A stretch of 64,000 nucleotides of DNA from NCBI GenBank assembly GCA_030248215.1, contig JASANG010003160.1:62001-126000 (forward strand). Reading direction: 5' to 3'. The notes beneath the pieces are model-generated. The model was not told the origin of the DNA, did not search any database, and saw nothing but the letters and a program-made list of their open reading frames with translations. Shown piece after piece: positions 43,926 to 54,977 of this stretch. The DNA comes from Enoplolaimus lenunculus. Lineage: Eukaryota > Nematoda > Enoplea > Enoplida > Thoracostomopsidae. The first letter of the stretch is position 1, and the number at the start of each line of letters is the position of its first letter. A program made the position numbers and the translations under genes.

Positions 43926-45036
43926 TAAAATAGTATGGTACGTTGTGAAACCTCTAATAAAACCAACAACACAAAGCGGTAGATTGAGGTGTTTAGCAGG
44001 TATACGAAGATCACGCCAGCACAGATACGGTTCACAGCTAGCATGCGTATCACCCGTACGTGTCCTGCATGATAAACGCTATAATGTGTAAGACTAACGG
44101 ACAATTTAGATAAAATTCATCGCACTGCTTTGATCATATATCTTATATCCGCTATTTATACACTAGAAAAATACGATTAATGAGACATTTAAATAGGAAC
44201 AGCAAACACACTACAGTTAAACGATAGTTGCTGAATGTTGTAGAATAGCAGAAAGTACAAACTTTTTCATTCAGATTTGGGCTCACTGCAACGGCCGGTC
44301 CGGTTTCTGGAAGGCCTATTGAAGCGTATGCTTAGTTTCTAGGCATTCTTCGCTAATAGGCTTAGCAATGCCTACACTTTTTTCAATGCTTACGGTTAGG
44401 AATAAGTTTAAGATTGGAGTAGAATGATGCGACTACAATGTATAAACGCATCATACAGGCAAAATGTACACGTAACGCTAAAATTATCTAGTCTTTCGTG
44501 CGTAGCTGGCTATCAGCATCCCACGAATATTTTAAAGTCAGGGCCAATGTTACTTTAACTGGCGTAACAGTAGATTAAGCGTATTCCTAAGCCTAAGCGT
44601 TGAAAAAATGAGTTCCTAAGGTTAAGCCTATTAAGCAAAAAATGTATATAATCTAAAATCTATACCTACTCTTTTATAGACCCAGCGGACCTAGGCCAGT
44701 CAGAATATATAGCGATTTAAATTATCTGGACAAAATGCTGACTTGGCAAAAGGGCATCATAAAAATTTAGTTGCTTTGCGTGTTTTCAACATCCTACTAA
44801 AATATGCCGTTGAGGTGGAAACATGACCGTTCGCCTAAAACATGGGATGAGTTAAAGGTTACCCGTACGGCTCCGCAGCCCTTAGCTTCAGTAAATTTTT
44901 TGGTCTTCGAACGTTAACACTCAATCAATACAACACTTAATACTTTATTAAAAGCGAGTCGACAATGTGCAAAAATAAATACTATATACACTGCGTTTCA
45001 GATAATGCATTATATTATACATTTTATAAAATCTTT
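43926..45036. other. No gene; two MITE remnants
   Basis: A strongly decayed copy lies at about 44290-44420 (AACGGCCGGTCCGGTTTCTG, then AATAGGCTTAGC). A subtype C copy with a deleted right half spans 44542-44697 (GGCCAATGTTACTTTAACTG to CTAGGCC), with AGTCAG on both sides. No coding frame was seen. Confidence 0.55.
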
Positions 45037-45207
45037 GGCCCATGTAAAGATCAGGGGCGGAACGTTTTTCTGTGGAACTGCAATAGAGGTAGCTTAAGCT
45101 TTAGACTAATTCTTTTGCTTGGCTTAGCCTATGCTCATTCTTACGCTTACGCTTAGGCTTAGGAATATGCTTATAATACTGTTCCGCCTCTGTTTTATAC
45201 ACAGGCT
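45037..45207 (-). mobile_element. Telomere-hexamer MITE, subtype A
   Basis: It starts GGCCCATGTAAAGATCAGGG and ends CTGTTTTATACACAGGCT. The flanks AAATCTTT and AAATTTTT match at 7 of 8 bases. Confidence 0.87.
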
Positions 45208-45525
45208 AAATTTTTAATCGGTAACAAATCATTAAATTCTCATGCAAATGTCATCTGTGTCGCTACTTAACTCATATTTTTAAAAAAAACGAGTACACAC
45301 GCTACAGCGTACTGATTTTCAGATATAAAACTTTGTCATAAATTATAGCTTAATTTGTAACAATTCATCAACTTAGTATGTTTTGTTTTAATCACAAGGG
45401 TCTGAAATGTCAATTGCAAAACAATAAACATTTTCCATTATGCATTTCGCTACCGGTTCCACACAAATAGCGCCTAACAAATAAAATCAAATTTATCATG
45501 TAAAACAAAGGTCACTTTTACAACA

Positions 45526-45751
45526 TGGGCCCGTATTCTGAAATGTGTCCAGCACCTATTACCAGTGAGTGATAGGTCTTGTAACTTTCAAATGACAGCG
45601 CATGACGAGACTCAAAATTGAACACAATTTTCGCATTTGATTTGTCCTACTTTTGTACTAATTTTGAGATCCGCAATTGCAGAGGTTCGTCAGTACGAAA
45701 ACCTATCGCTAACTAGTAACAGAAGCTATTCGCATTTGAGAATACGGGCCA
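45526..45751. mobile_element. Foldback MITE just downstream of CRBN stop codon
   Basis: TGGGCCCGTATTCTGAAATG and CATTTGAGAATACGGGCCA are inverse copies about 190 bp apart. It lies 30 bp past the CRBN stop, so it is probably in the 3' UTR and could form a hairpin in the mRNA. Confidence 0.65.
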
Positions 45752-45780
45752 CGATTATAAGCGGTCAGTTGTTATTATAA

Positions 45781-46030
45781 TCACATAATGGGCGACACAG
45801 GCTCAATATTTTGACTACCAAGACTATCATCTTCGTCAACACTGTGTGTCGTTGTACCCGTCACACTAAGATTATTTGCATTGTTTCGGTTGGTTGAAGA
45901 AATCGTTGGTATTATAGACGCACGAGTAATTCCCCAGAACATATTCGGTTCCAAATTACGATCCACCGCTTTGAACCGCCAACCAACATGAGAGTTACAC
46001 TGGCGGCATTGTAGAATACGCCATGCGTAT
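45781..46030 (-). CDS. CRBN: CRBN exon 9 (end of CULT domain)
   Basis: It starts YAWRILQCRQCNSHVGWRF, giving W504, C509, C512 and W518, then FWGITRASIIPTI. A Ser/Thr/Asn-rich tail runs to the stop. The acceptor is GGTTTAG. Confidence 0.96.
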
Positions 46031-49000
46031 CTAAACCAAACAATGAACGAGTGAACAAAGTCAAAAAATATAATACAACACAGATCACGTTGAAAAATGA
46101 TTTTACATGACTGATTAATGATACTATAAACACTCTAATTCTATCAACATAAAACAGAATTAAATGCTATCACAAAGCGGTTCCAAACGCAACGTTAACG
46201 TTATATAAACGTATTAACAGCAAAAATTCTAATTGACCAGCTCGTGTTCAAACCATGAGTAAAGATAAACTTCACTTCAATACAAGAAATCATTTCGAAA
46301 TGCGACTACGTCACATTTTTCTCTGCTGTTCGTGACCAAGTTTAAGTTTATGATTAATCTGATTAAAACAATGTTTTGTTATTCATATCAGAAAAGCCAA
46401 ATAGTTTAATTAAAACAGTTCCTAACATACTACCAGAAAAACTAACAGCGCATGGTCATCAGGCTGATGTTTTTATTTTTAACCTGCAAACAGTATGCTA
46501 TCAGTTGCAAGATGATGATAACAAAGTAAGGTTTAACAATTTTGCTGCAGGTTAATCCGCAGCCAAATTCAAAACATTTGAGTTGTCTGCTATCCCGATG
46601 ATAGTCACCGTTAGTACTGTAATATGATATTCTACATATTGCCTGCGACTATCATAATATGATATGTTTCCAAGAGTCAGTATACATGTAGTAACCTAAC
46701 CAAATTGCCTGTTGAATATCGTGATACCACAACATGAAATTCAAAATCCTTGCATTTAGATAGATATATATAAACAAAAAAGCATGAGCTAATTCAACGT
46801 TCGAAATCATTTAATACTTCGTCGTCTCTTATATTATTGCGCGCAAATTACATTGTTCTGCGTTTGGAATATCAGATAATATTCGCATATGCGCCGAAAG
46901 GTATCATTTAACATATAGCTACTTGTGTACGATGAGCATTGGACTGCAGTGGTTTGCAAGCCAGTATCATGTGAAATTCACATTTTGGTGGCATACCCGC
47001 TATTTAGATCACAAAAATTCGTGTTAACGTCGAATCAACATAAACAACTCATTTTCTAGGCTGCGCAATTTATAACATAAATCCCGCATAAGTACATAAA
47101 TCCCGCATAAGTACATAAATCCCGCATAAGTACGTATGTTATAAAACAATACTTACCCAGGGAACCAAGAATTTTCAGCAGTTTGACGGCCGATCATCTC
47201 GATTCCGACAGCAGATTTTAATGTTAGAGTTTCATGAATAAATCCGTGTTCGTTAACATACGCTCCCATTGGGCCTTCTACTGACATACTGAATACGTCC
47301 ATTTTCTGTCCAATGAGTTCGCCACAGGAGCGGCAACACAGCTTTGTACACTTAAACCATAAATAAATTACGCAGTGAGGAACAAAAATGACTGTAATAA
47401 AACATCCACAAAAACAGTGCAGTAGCCAGTCGTAATAGAACTACATGTATTGAGCGAAGCTCAGACATACTAGCTTTTTAATCTGTCTAGTTAAACATTC
47501 CAATCTTATAAAGCACAAACGGTCAAATGGATAGTTTGACCCACTTACTTTCCAATTAATCTAATATGCAACTTAGTTATTAGCTAACTAATGATTGTCG
47601 GATTTGAACGTTTATAATCAATTTATTCAGATTTCTCCAACACAGTCCTAATTTACGCGTAACTAATTAAACTAATATGCAAATTAGCTAGCTAACTATT
47701 CAATTATAGGATTTCGAAGTTCAAAACAATTTGTTCAGATTTCTCACACCCAAAAACCCATTAGTACTGAATCTGACTGCTTGTAACCTTAATAATCAGT
47801 GAAATATAAAAAGTCCGAATTGTAGCTTAACGAATTCAGCTAATATGCAAATTAGCTGTAAGCTAACTATTTAATTATCGGCCTTGAAGGTTTATAAATA
47901 ATTTATTCGATTGATCGCACCCAAAAACCATCCAGTAACTCTAGTAATCTGTGAAATAATTTAACAAGTCCTAATTTAGGCTTAACTAATTAAGCTAATA
48001 TGCAAATGAGCAAGTAGCTAACTGTTCAATTATCGGTTTTGAAGGTTTATAAACATTTTATTCTGATTTCTCGTACACAGAAACCCTTTGGTGCAGATAT
48101 TAGATTGCTTGTAACTTTAATAATATTAGTGAAATACAGTAAAAAAAGTCGTAAGTTTGGCTTAACCAATTATGCAAATTAGCTTGTAGCTAATAAACGG
48201 CTTTAAGTTTTAAAACCCCAATGCGATGCTAACACTCAGGATAAAAAGCTTTCAAATAAAAAAGTTATGATATAATGTATGTATCAGGGTGCAACCGGAA
48301 TTACAATTTACCGGAACCGGAACCGGAACCGGAATTTGAAAATTTTACCGGAACCGGAACCGGAAAATGAAAAATGCATTTCACCAAAAATTTCATTTTA
48401 ATCTTATTTTTTGCTCTATTATTTGTGAAATAACCTTGGTCGAACATAGGTATTTATTTTATTTGCTGTATTTTAGATTTTCATCATCGACTGAAGTGAA
48501 ATCCACCATCAATGGCTTATATTCGGAGTACAAGTGGCTTTCAAAAGAGATTCTTAAAAATTAGCAAAGTTAAGAAAACGGCCAAATTATAATACCGGAA
48601 TTTTTAAATCCGGTAAAAATTTACCGGAACCGGAAGGTGAAAAATTGCCGGAACCGGAACCGGAATTCCGGTTGCACCCTGGTATGTATATAATGTTTTT
48701 AAATGTCACGATCACGACTGAATGCGATTACAGCTACAATACCTTCTACGAAAAGTTCTTGATATTGCACATCTGAGCATTTACATACAGTACCATGAAA
48801 CGCGCACAAAATTTGATAACATAATTTTTAAAAACCTACGTATTAACGCTAAGCTTTACATACCTAACAGCTTATTATACGAAATGTTTACATTCCAAGT
48901 TTGCGCAAAATGCTTTAGCCAAATGGTAAATTTATGATCCAATTCCTAACTGGATAATACCTTAATTCTAACTGAGAAAAATTTAGAAATTACAATTCTA

Positions 49001-52000
49001 ACCATTTTAATAATAGACAATTCACAGCGAAGACGTTGCAGTGAACAATTCATTGACAAAATTCGAATTTTCGTAGCATCTTCCACAGGTAAATTTGAAG
49101 CGACCCAGTAGCTAAATTCTGTTGGGTTGCGAGCCAGGGCATCAATTCGTCTGGCGTCGTACCATTCGGATAACTCGCGTTTTACGGCATCAATAACTTT
49201 ATCCTAAAACTCGTGCCATTTACGTTACAAATTACTTTTAAAATCTTTGTAAGAAAAACGTTTTGAAAGGTTTCATACGTTTTCGTAGCCCAGCCTTAGT
49301 TTACATGCTAGAAGTGTTACTGAGCAGTGCAATTATAACAACAAAAAACAACCAACAAAAGCACATTTTTACTTCACTTGTGGTCTAGTAGCGATGTCGA
49401 CTAGCAGATTAAACTAAGTATAATGAAATACGTACCAAGTCGTACTGATCGTAAACAAATCTAGGTAGCGTAAGAAATTTCGAAGTCAACAGGCGTTGAA
49501 TCTAAAGCAAACGTTAAAACTGTTACGACTTGAGTGAGACTAGGACGACAAAAACAGTCCTACCGTAAAACAGTGCTTTGTCGCACAATGTATGCAGCAA
49601 TAATTTATCATATTTAAACTTAGGATATTACTCACTAGTCCAAGTCAGGTGCGCACACAGAATTTAGTTTCGGGAGGGGGAATTCAGCTCAAATACAAAT
49701 TAAGGGGGTTAGCACCGGGTTTTAAAGGTTCAACGAAACCAATGGTCACCCTGCTGTAGCTGTTCAGATTTACATCGCAAACTGTTCCCTTTTCAACAAA
49801 TTTACAAGATAAGAACAGAGAGACTCCCTGGGGACTGGATACGCCGATACCACAAGTAGTAGTTTATAAAGCCACATTCAGTACTGCACCTTCAGTACTG
49901 CACCAACATTATATATTCCACATGACAGTACATGAAACCTGCATATGGAATGCACTAGAATTCAAAATATTCTGAGATCATAGTATTAAATATATACACT
50001 CAATGCAGGGTTCGACCGGAACCTACTTGCTAACCGGAGCCGAAACCTGATAAACCGAAACTTGGGCTTTTACAAAAAGCTTCGTAACACTCGCTTTAAA
50101 GAAACAAGCCTTTTTTATGAGATAAACGAAACTCATCAATGAAATTTTAACGACAGCAAATAAAAACTGACAAAAACGTAAGCATGTTTTACTCCAGTTA
50201 TAACAGAATTAGCGGGGACAGGTTGTCCTTGTACAGAATAAGATTACAAAAAGTGACTAACCTAAAAGATCTGCTTACGGTTTGCAATCATGAAACCGGA
50301 ACCGGATTTTGCACAACCGGAAGCGGAACTTACACCAAACAGAAACATCCAGTCGAATACTGACTCGATGCTTGTCATGATAATTTTATCCAAAATAAAC
50401 AGAATAGTCAATCAGTGTCAAAAAAAATAATAAAACACAACAAACTTTGACACCTGATCGGATTTGGTTCCAGTTTTTGACGGAGGACGTAACGAAGGGA
50501 TTGCAAACCGTTGACATGACCCTAGTGTCATAGAATTGAGAGCATTCGTGAGCAGAACCTCAGGTAATATTTGCACCTTTGCCGAAAGAGTACTAAAACA
50601 TTTTAAATCAACGTATTATTAGAAACATCCTGACAGCATCAACGCTCAAAACGCGGAATCACTTCTACCGATTTAGCAATGTGATATATACAGACATCAA
50701 CGCGTATTCCATTACTTACACGGACACACAACAAATGCCGGGCATCTATATTTCCACCAAAAATTACGTATTAGATATTCGCTCTGATAAGAAATAAATG
50801 TATTTTATGTCTAGTTCCACGCCTGATGTTCCATTACAAACACTTCCGATAACATTTCAAAAACTCAAACACAGCTAATCACAAACTGAATTTGGAAACA
50901 CACCCTGCAGCTTACCCATCTAACTGGCGCCATGTTTCAATGAGCCTAAACCGTTGTCTTCCCACCGCGCGAACCTTGATTGTTGTTAGTTCGTGTTCGC
51001 TGTTTTCTTTGAACGCAATGACTTGCGCCAGTGTTCCAACGCTGTACAATTCATTATTTTCTGATGTACGAGACCTAAATAAATCGGTTGAAGACAAACG
51101 AAACATAGTACAAAAACAATAATTGATAATTAAAACCATCAAATTTCATATTATAATTACACACAGTATGAATGTATAGGTAGTTTATATTTACACACAG
51201 CACGTATGCAGTTCCACATTATCTGTGTCTTGAACTTAGATAAGATAGATATTCAAAACGAAAAGGATGTACTAATTCTAGGCAAGATCCTTCGTCTTTA
51301 ACTTAAAAATAACACTGAAAACTTGAACTTCAAAAATATACAGATTATACGTCTGCCAAAATTGTTTAGCGGTTTATACGTGCACAAACAACTAGCAAAC
51401 TCGTGAAACTGATGAAAGTAAGCAATTAACAATTCCTTACAGTAACTAAAAATGCAAATATACGTCATATATGTGATAAAATTACAAATCGTGTATCTTA
51501 CCCGTAGCTGAGAACGCCAAAAAGACGTTGAGTGGCAACAATATTGCGAAACATAGTAATAGCACGAGGATGCAACGACTGTAACGGCAACGTTTGCCCG
51601 GGCATCAGTATGAGATGAGGCACTGTGAACAGACATACATTTTCGAGAACTGCACCAGGTTCGTATAACGTCTGTCCACCACCGATATCTTCCATATCAG
51701 AACCGAGATACTAAATGCAAATAAATATACGTTAGTGCGCGAAGTTAGTAATATTTATTGCATAGTATTTAAAAACTTTCTCAAAACAACTGGAGTCGAT
51801 AACACTAGCTATGAAGAATCGTAGAGCTTGTATAGAAATGAAAAACATTTCTAACAACATAAAACAAAGCTTGGCTCGCAAGAAATGTAAAAATTTGAAC
51901 CTACATACAAGCTTGGAACAAATGCAAGAGCGCTGAAAACAAATATAGCAAACACAAAATTGTCGAATACCGCAACGTACTGTGACCTTACCGAATGCGT

Positions 52001-52890
52001 TGCGGGCAGTCTTTGATCGAACGCGACAATATTTTTTGATCGCTTCGGAAATGGCAAAAACGATGAAAAACATTGACCTGTTGAGCCATCACTGCCTGAT
52101 AGGCCTTGTTTAGACTCGGCGACCGGATCATCAACACTTCCAGCACTACCGTTTTCTACTGCCGCACCTGATGCCGTACTATCTTCTCTTCGTTCCGATG
52201 CAGATACTGCGACCACATTTTCATGCCGTGCTCTGTTCTGGTTGTTCGATAAATTAATTGCCGAGATTTCACCGCCAGAAAGTTCTTGTCGTTCGTGGTT
52301 ATGATCCAAACTATTAGACCCAATGTAAGCATCATCGTTTTCGTCATCAGAGCTCAATAAATCGTCGTCAAACTGTGCTAAATGTCGTCTTAGCGCAACC
52401 ATTTGTTGCCGATTAAACTGCCGTTCTATTTCTTGTTCTCTCTGCTCACTCCGTTCCGCCGGCGCGTGGTTTTCCGGTTGCTCTTGGGCGTCTTCAAATT
52501 CTTACAATATAAAAATTACAGGACTCCAACGAGAATAATATTCAAAAACAAAATCGACTGAAATGTCGAGCGTATCATTTAACACAAAAACACATTTAGT
52601 TTGCAATATTTAATGCTGTATTAGCAATAAACTCTCTTCCATAGACAAGCATGAACTAACTATAACTTTTTGGGCATAATTGATGCACGATGTTTACGGA
52701 CCATTTGGTGTAGAATACCTTAAAAAATATTAGGCGTCAAGTATGTCCGTAGAAAAAGTTTTTTTAGTAAATTGGGTATAAATAATTCCAATTTTACAAA
52801 TTTAATTATCACTTATCATTAAGAAAAATTTAAGATTAAAAAATCACGTATTCAACAAAACTCACCATTTCCAGACGACGAGTCATCCAT
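45781..52890 (-). CDS. CRBN: Cereblon, CRL4 substrate receptor
   Basis: The exons are 52890-52866, 52500-51992, 51710-51502, 51074-50916, 50592-50454, 49501-49436, 49203-49003, 47350-47157 and 46030-45781. All phases agree and give 583 aa (human 442). In other animals cereblon binds DDB1 in the CUL4 ubiquitin ligase and recruits substrates through its thalidomide-binding CULT domain. Visible features are a long acidic N-terminus, the Lon-type domain (PGQTLPLQ, then KVRAVGRQRF), the helical DDB1-facing segment (WVASNLPVEDATKIR) and the CULT domain. Zinc cysteines are C442/C445 and C509/C512. The three cage tryptophans are W498, W504 and W518. Relative to human, H378 is Asn (N496) and V388 is Ile (I506). 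The extra length is mostly in the N-terminus and the Ser/Thr-rich C-terminal tail. One Lon-domain stretch between exons 5 and 6 is shorter than in human, so a tiny exon could have been missed. Confidence 0.96.
46552..47098. mobile_element. Harbinger-like MITE in CRBN intron 8
   Basis: It has CATATTGCC and ATAATATGATAT units and ends TTTATAACATAAATCCCGCA followed by TAA. The left end (after TTA) is shortened. It belongs to the family at 2562 and 60394. Confidence 0.55.
47085..47141. repeat. 19-bp triplication at the end of a MITE
   Basis: ACATAAATCCCGCATAAGT occurs three times exactly. The unit contains the element's last 14 bases, the TAA target and two flanking bases. It ends 15 bp from the CRBN exon 8 donor. 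Confidence 0.92.
47157..47350 (-). CDS. CRBN: CRBN exon 8 (CULT domain)
   Basis: It starts CTKLCCRSCG (zinc ligands C442 and C445) and contains GPMGAYVNEHGFIHETLT and AENSWFPG with W498. The acceptor is TTTAAG and the donor is CCTGG|GTAAGT. Confidence 0.96.
47520..48200. repeat. ATGCAAAT-bearing tandem array in CRBN intron 7
   Basis: About five diverged units of 110-172 bp each carry TAATATGCAAATTAGCT, a shared TTCAATTATCGG-like stretch and TTTATTCAGATTTCTC. ATGCAAAT occurs at 47677, 47845, 48000 and 48172, and ATGCAACT at 47566. A related diverged piece lies at about 55420-55540. Confidence 0.7.
48285..48681 (+). mobile_element. hAT-like MITE, CCGGAACC family, exact 8-bp TSD
   Basis: It starts CAGGGTGCAACCGGAA and ends TTCCGGTTGCACCCTG. 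GTATGTAT flanks both sides exactly (48277-48284 and 48682-48689). The ends contain strings of CCGGAA. It is in CRBN intron 7. The 65-codon internal frame is not a recognised gene. Confidence 0.88.
49003..49203 (-). CDS. CRBN: CRBN exon 7 (helical segment)
   Basis: It has 67 codons: DKVIDAVKRELSEWY, NPTEFSYWVASNLPVED and SLQRLRCELSII. It matches the human helical bundle that contacts DDB1. The acceptor is TTTTAG and the donor is AAAATG|GTTAGA. Confidence 0.95.
49436..49501 (-). CDS. CRBN: CRBN exon 6
   Basis: It has 22 codons including LTLPRFVYDQYDL, which aligns with the human SWPRWLYSLYDA segment. The acceptor is GCTTTAG and the donor is GACTTG|GTACGT. Confidence 0.85.
50006..50345 (+). mobile_element. 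hAT-like MITE fragment in CRBN intron 5
   Basis: It starts CAGGGTTCGACCGGAACCTA, has ACCGGAACCGGATTTTGCAC near the right, and lacks the terminal ACCCTG. Confidence 0.55.
50454..50592 (-). CDS. CRBN: CRBN exon 5
   Basis: It encodes LSAKVQILPEVLL and continues to KSDQ, matching human AKVQILPE to REDQ. The acceptor is GTTTTAG and the donor is GATCAG|GTGTCA. It has no ATG in frame and is easily missed. Confidence 0.9.
50916..51074 (-). CDS. CRBN: CRBN exon 4 (Lon domain)
   Basis: It contains GTLAQVIAFKE and TIKVRAVGRQRFRLIET, the most conserved Lon-domain strand pair of cereblon. The acceptor is TTATTTAG and the donor is GATGG|GTAAGC. Confidence 0.95.
51502..51710 (-). CDS. CRBN: CRBN exon 3 (start of Lon domain)
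   Basis: It begins YLGSDMEDIGG, matching the human YLGADME segment, and contains MPGQTLPLQSLHPRAITMF. The acceptor is TGCATTTAG and the donor is TACGG|GTAAGA. Confidence 0.95.
51992..52500 (-). CDS. CRBN: CRBN exon 2
   Basis: It encodes residues 9-178, a Glu/Gln/Arg-rich helix-like stretch and then an acidic, Ser-rich disordered region (DDDLLSSDDENDD). The acceptor is TTGTAAG and the donor is CATTCG|GTAAGG. Confidence 0.85.
52866..52890 (-). CDS. CRBN: CRBN exon 1
   Basis: A 25-base exon encoding MDDSSSGN plus one base, donor GGAAATG|GTGAGT. It is chosen because it supplies an ATG and the right phase for exon 2. It is tiny, so it remains the least certain exon. Confidence 0.7.
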
Positions 52891-53483
52891 TTCAACGGTT
52901 TACGATTGATTAGTCATTTGTAAATTGAAAAGCGAACAATACTTCATTCAACATCGCTGACACTTTGACAAAACCAACGCTAAAAAATGCTATAAATACA
53001 GAAAACTCAATTTACAAACCACGTTTGGTGTTCCACAATTCTGAGCAGAATTTCAAGACTTTAGTAAGAATTTAGTAAGAATTCAATGTTTTAAGTCCAA
53101 GTTTAACACATCACTCAGCAAAAGTTTAGTTCGCGTGTTTATACGTAGTACAGGGTTGCCAATTCGTAAAAACATGTGTATAAGTATGCGACCGCAACAA
53201 TATTGAAATTTTTACCGGAACCGGATGAGACCGGAGATAGCATAAAAATATGAGCGCCGATGAAACTGTATTGAGTTGGGCAAAAGTATATTTTTACTGA
53301 ATTAAAATTGTTAGCTTAAATTTTTCATTCTTTCAGTTAAAATACATAAGAAGTTAACTTGCTCAGAAATGTAGTCACAGCAAAATGTTAATATGCCCAC
53401 TGGTCAAAAGCAGTACAGTGGCATTCGGGACCACAACCGTAAATATCTGGCATCCAGTGGATTTATACAGGATATCAGAGTAC
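52891..53483. other. CRBN upstream region with a MITE fragment
   Basis: The promoter of CRBN should lie here, but no TATA box or other element can be pinned down. 53150-53240 is a left-end fragment of the CAGGGTTGC...ACCGGAACCGG family. Confidence 0.4.
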
Positions 53484-53825
53484 AGCGGAGGTCTGCCTCC
53501 GGCTCTGGCAGAAAATCGGTTTCCGGCTGCGGCTCCGGTAGAATTTTTGAAGGAGGTTCCGGCAATTTCAGTAGTAAAATTTTGCTAATTTTGAAAAATT
53601 TATCTGTTTAGCGCGTTTCGTTTTACTTTTGTCACAATTTTCACTAAACAATTTCTGAAATTTCGCAGAAAATTAGCGTAAAACCAAACACCTTAACAAC
53701 ATATTGCAGATATTGGCTAAAATTAACTAACCATCATTTTTACAACCTAATTTCGCCTCACCTCCGGCGCCGCCAAGTTTCGTTGACCTCCGGTTCCGGT
53801 ATTATTCATTTCCGGTTGTACCCTG
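53484..53825 (-). mobile_element. hAT-like MITE, CCGGAGCC family
   Basis: It starts AGCGGAGGTCTGCCTCCGGC and ends TTCCGGTTGTACCCTG. The flanks CAGAGTAC and CAGAATAC match at 7 of 8 bases. It shares its core with copies at 1453, 4615 and 62400. Confidence 0.78.
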
Positions 53826-54902
53826 CAGAATACGGATATCAGTTTTGGTGGATATTAAACTGAAACCAGACATCTGGTCGAACTCGAATTCGTACAACAT
53901 GAATGCAGACGAGTGACTAAAAGTTTTCTCCGATAAATAAACCTAAGACTTGTAGTGCAATTACTGTATCTTTCTCTTTATATGTTTATGTCGTTCAGTT
54001 ATAGTTGAACAAACTTTGAAAAACTCTTCATGAATTGTTTAATGACGCTGCACCAGATTAACCACGTAATTTTGCTTCACCTGCAGCAAACTGTTTGGAC
54101 TGCCAGCTCCGGGAGTTATCACTCCCGGCTGCATCCGGTTGCGAGATATTTAGCTGCCTATAATGCTCATTCAACCTGGAAGGCTAAAAAATCGATAGTT
54201 CTCGGTGAAAACAAAGTTTAAATTTTACTGACGATACAAATTGAAATATATATTTTTGTCAAAGCACAACCAAAACTTAATCAATTCCGAGCTCAATTTT
54301 ACAAACTTTGAATATATATTTCTGCCAATATAAATGAATCAAAGAAACATATGGTTAAATAATTATAAAAATGTAAGATTTTCAACTTCAGCCACAACTG
54401 TGACACAAAAATAGGCTATTGCTATACACATTACAACACAAAGTCTTACTAAAACAAGCTCCCATCGTTCAAATGGAGACAACTATAATTGACAATCTGC
54501 TTTCGAAAGAATACACAAACACTAAATCATCGTCTCAACGAGCTTATACATTTACCAACTGAAAATTTCCGATGCACCCACTATCGCTATTGACTGGCTT
54601 TCCTCAAAATGCTTCATAATAACAGCTGGATTGACTAAAAGCCAAATTGGCAATTTGGTTTGACAAATCAAAACAAAATTGACCATTTTTGTATTGAAGT
54701 TTCCTAAGCAACAAGCAAAAAGAATGTATGTTCCTAATTTACTATACCCAACCGTTACATATAAAGAATAATTTAATGACTACCATAATAATGATCACAG
54801 ACAAGACTTTAAAATCGTTATAATTTAAGTCGCCACAGAACAACAACGATAAAACTACGCAGCGGCGGCAACTAAAATATTCTAGAAGTATAAACGTATA
54901 TA

Positions 54903-54977
<75 letters not shown>

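Noticed and set aside
51732-52073. 113-codon Cys-rich minus frame
   Set aside because: It is an alternative frame covering the CRBN exon 2 donor and intron 2. The CRBN frame is supported by homology.
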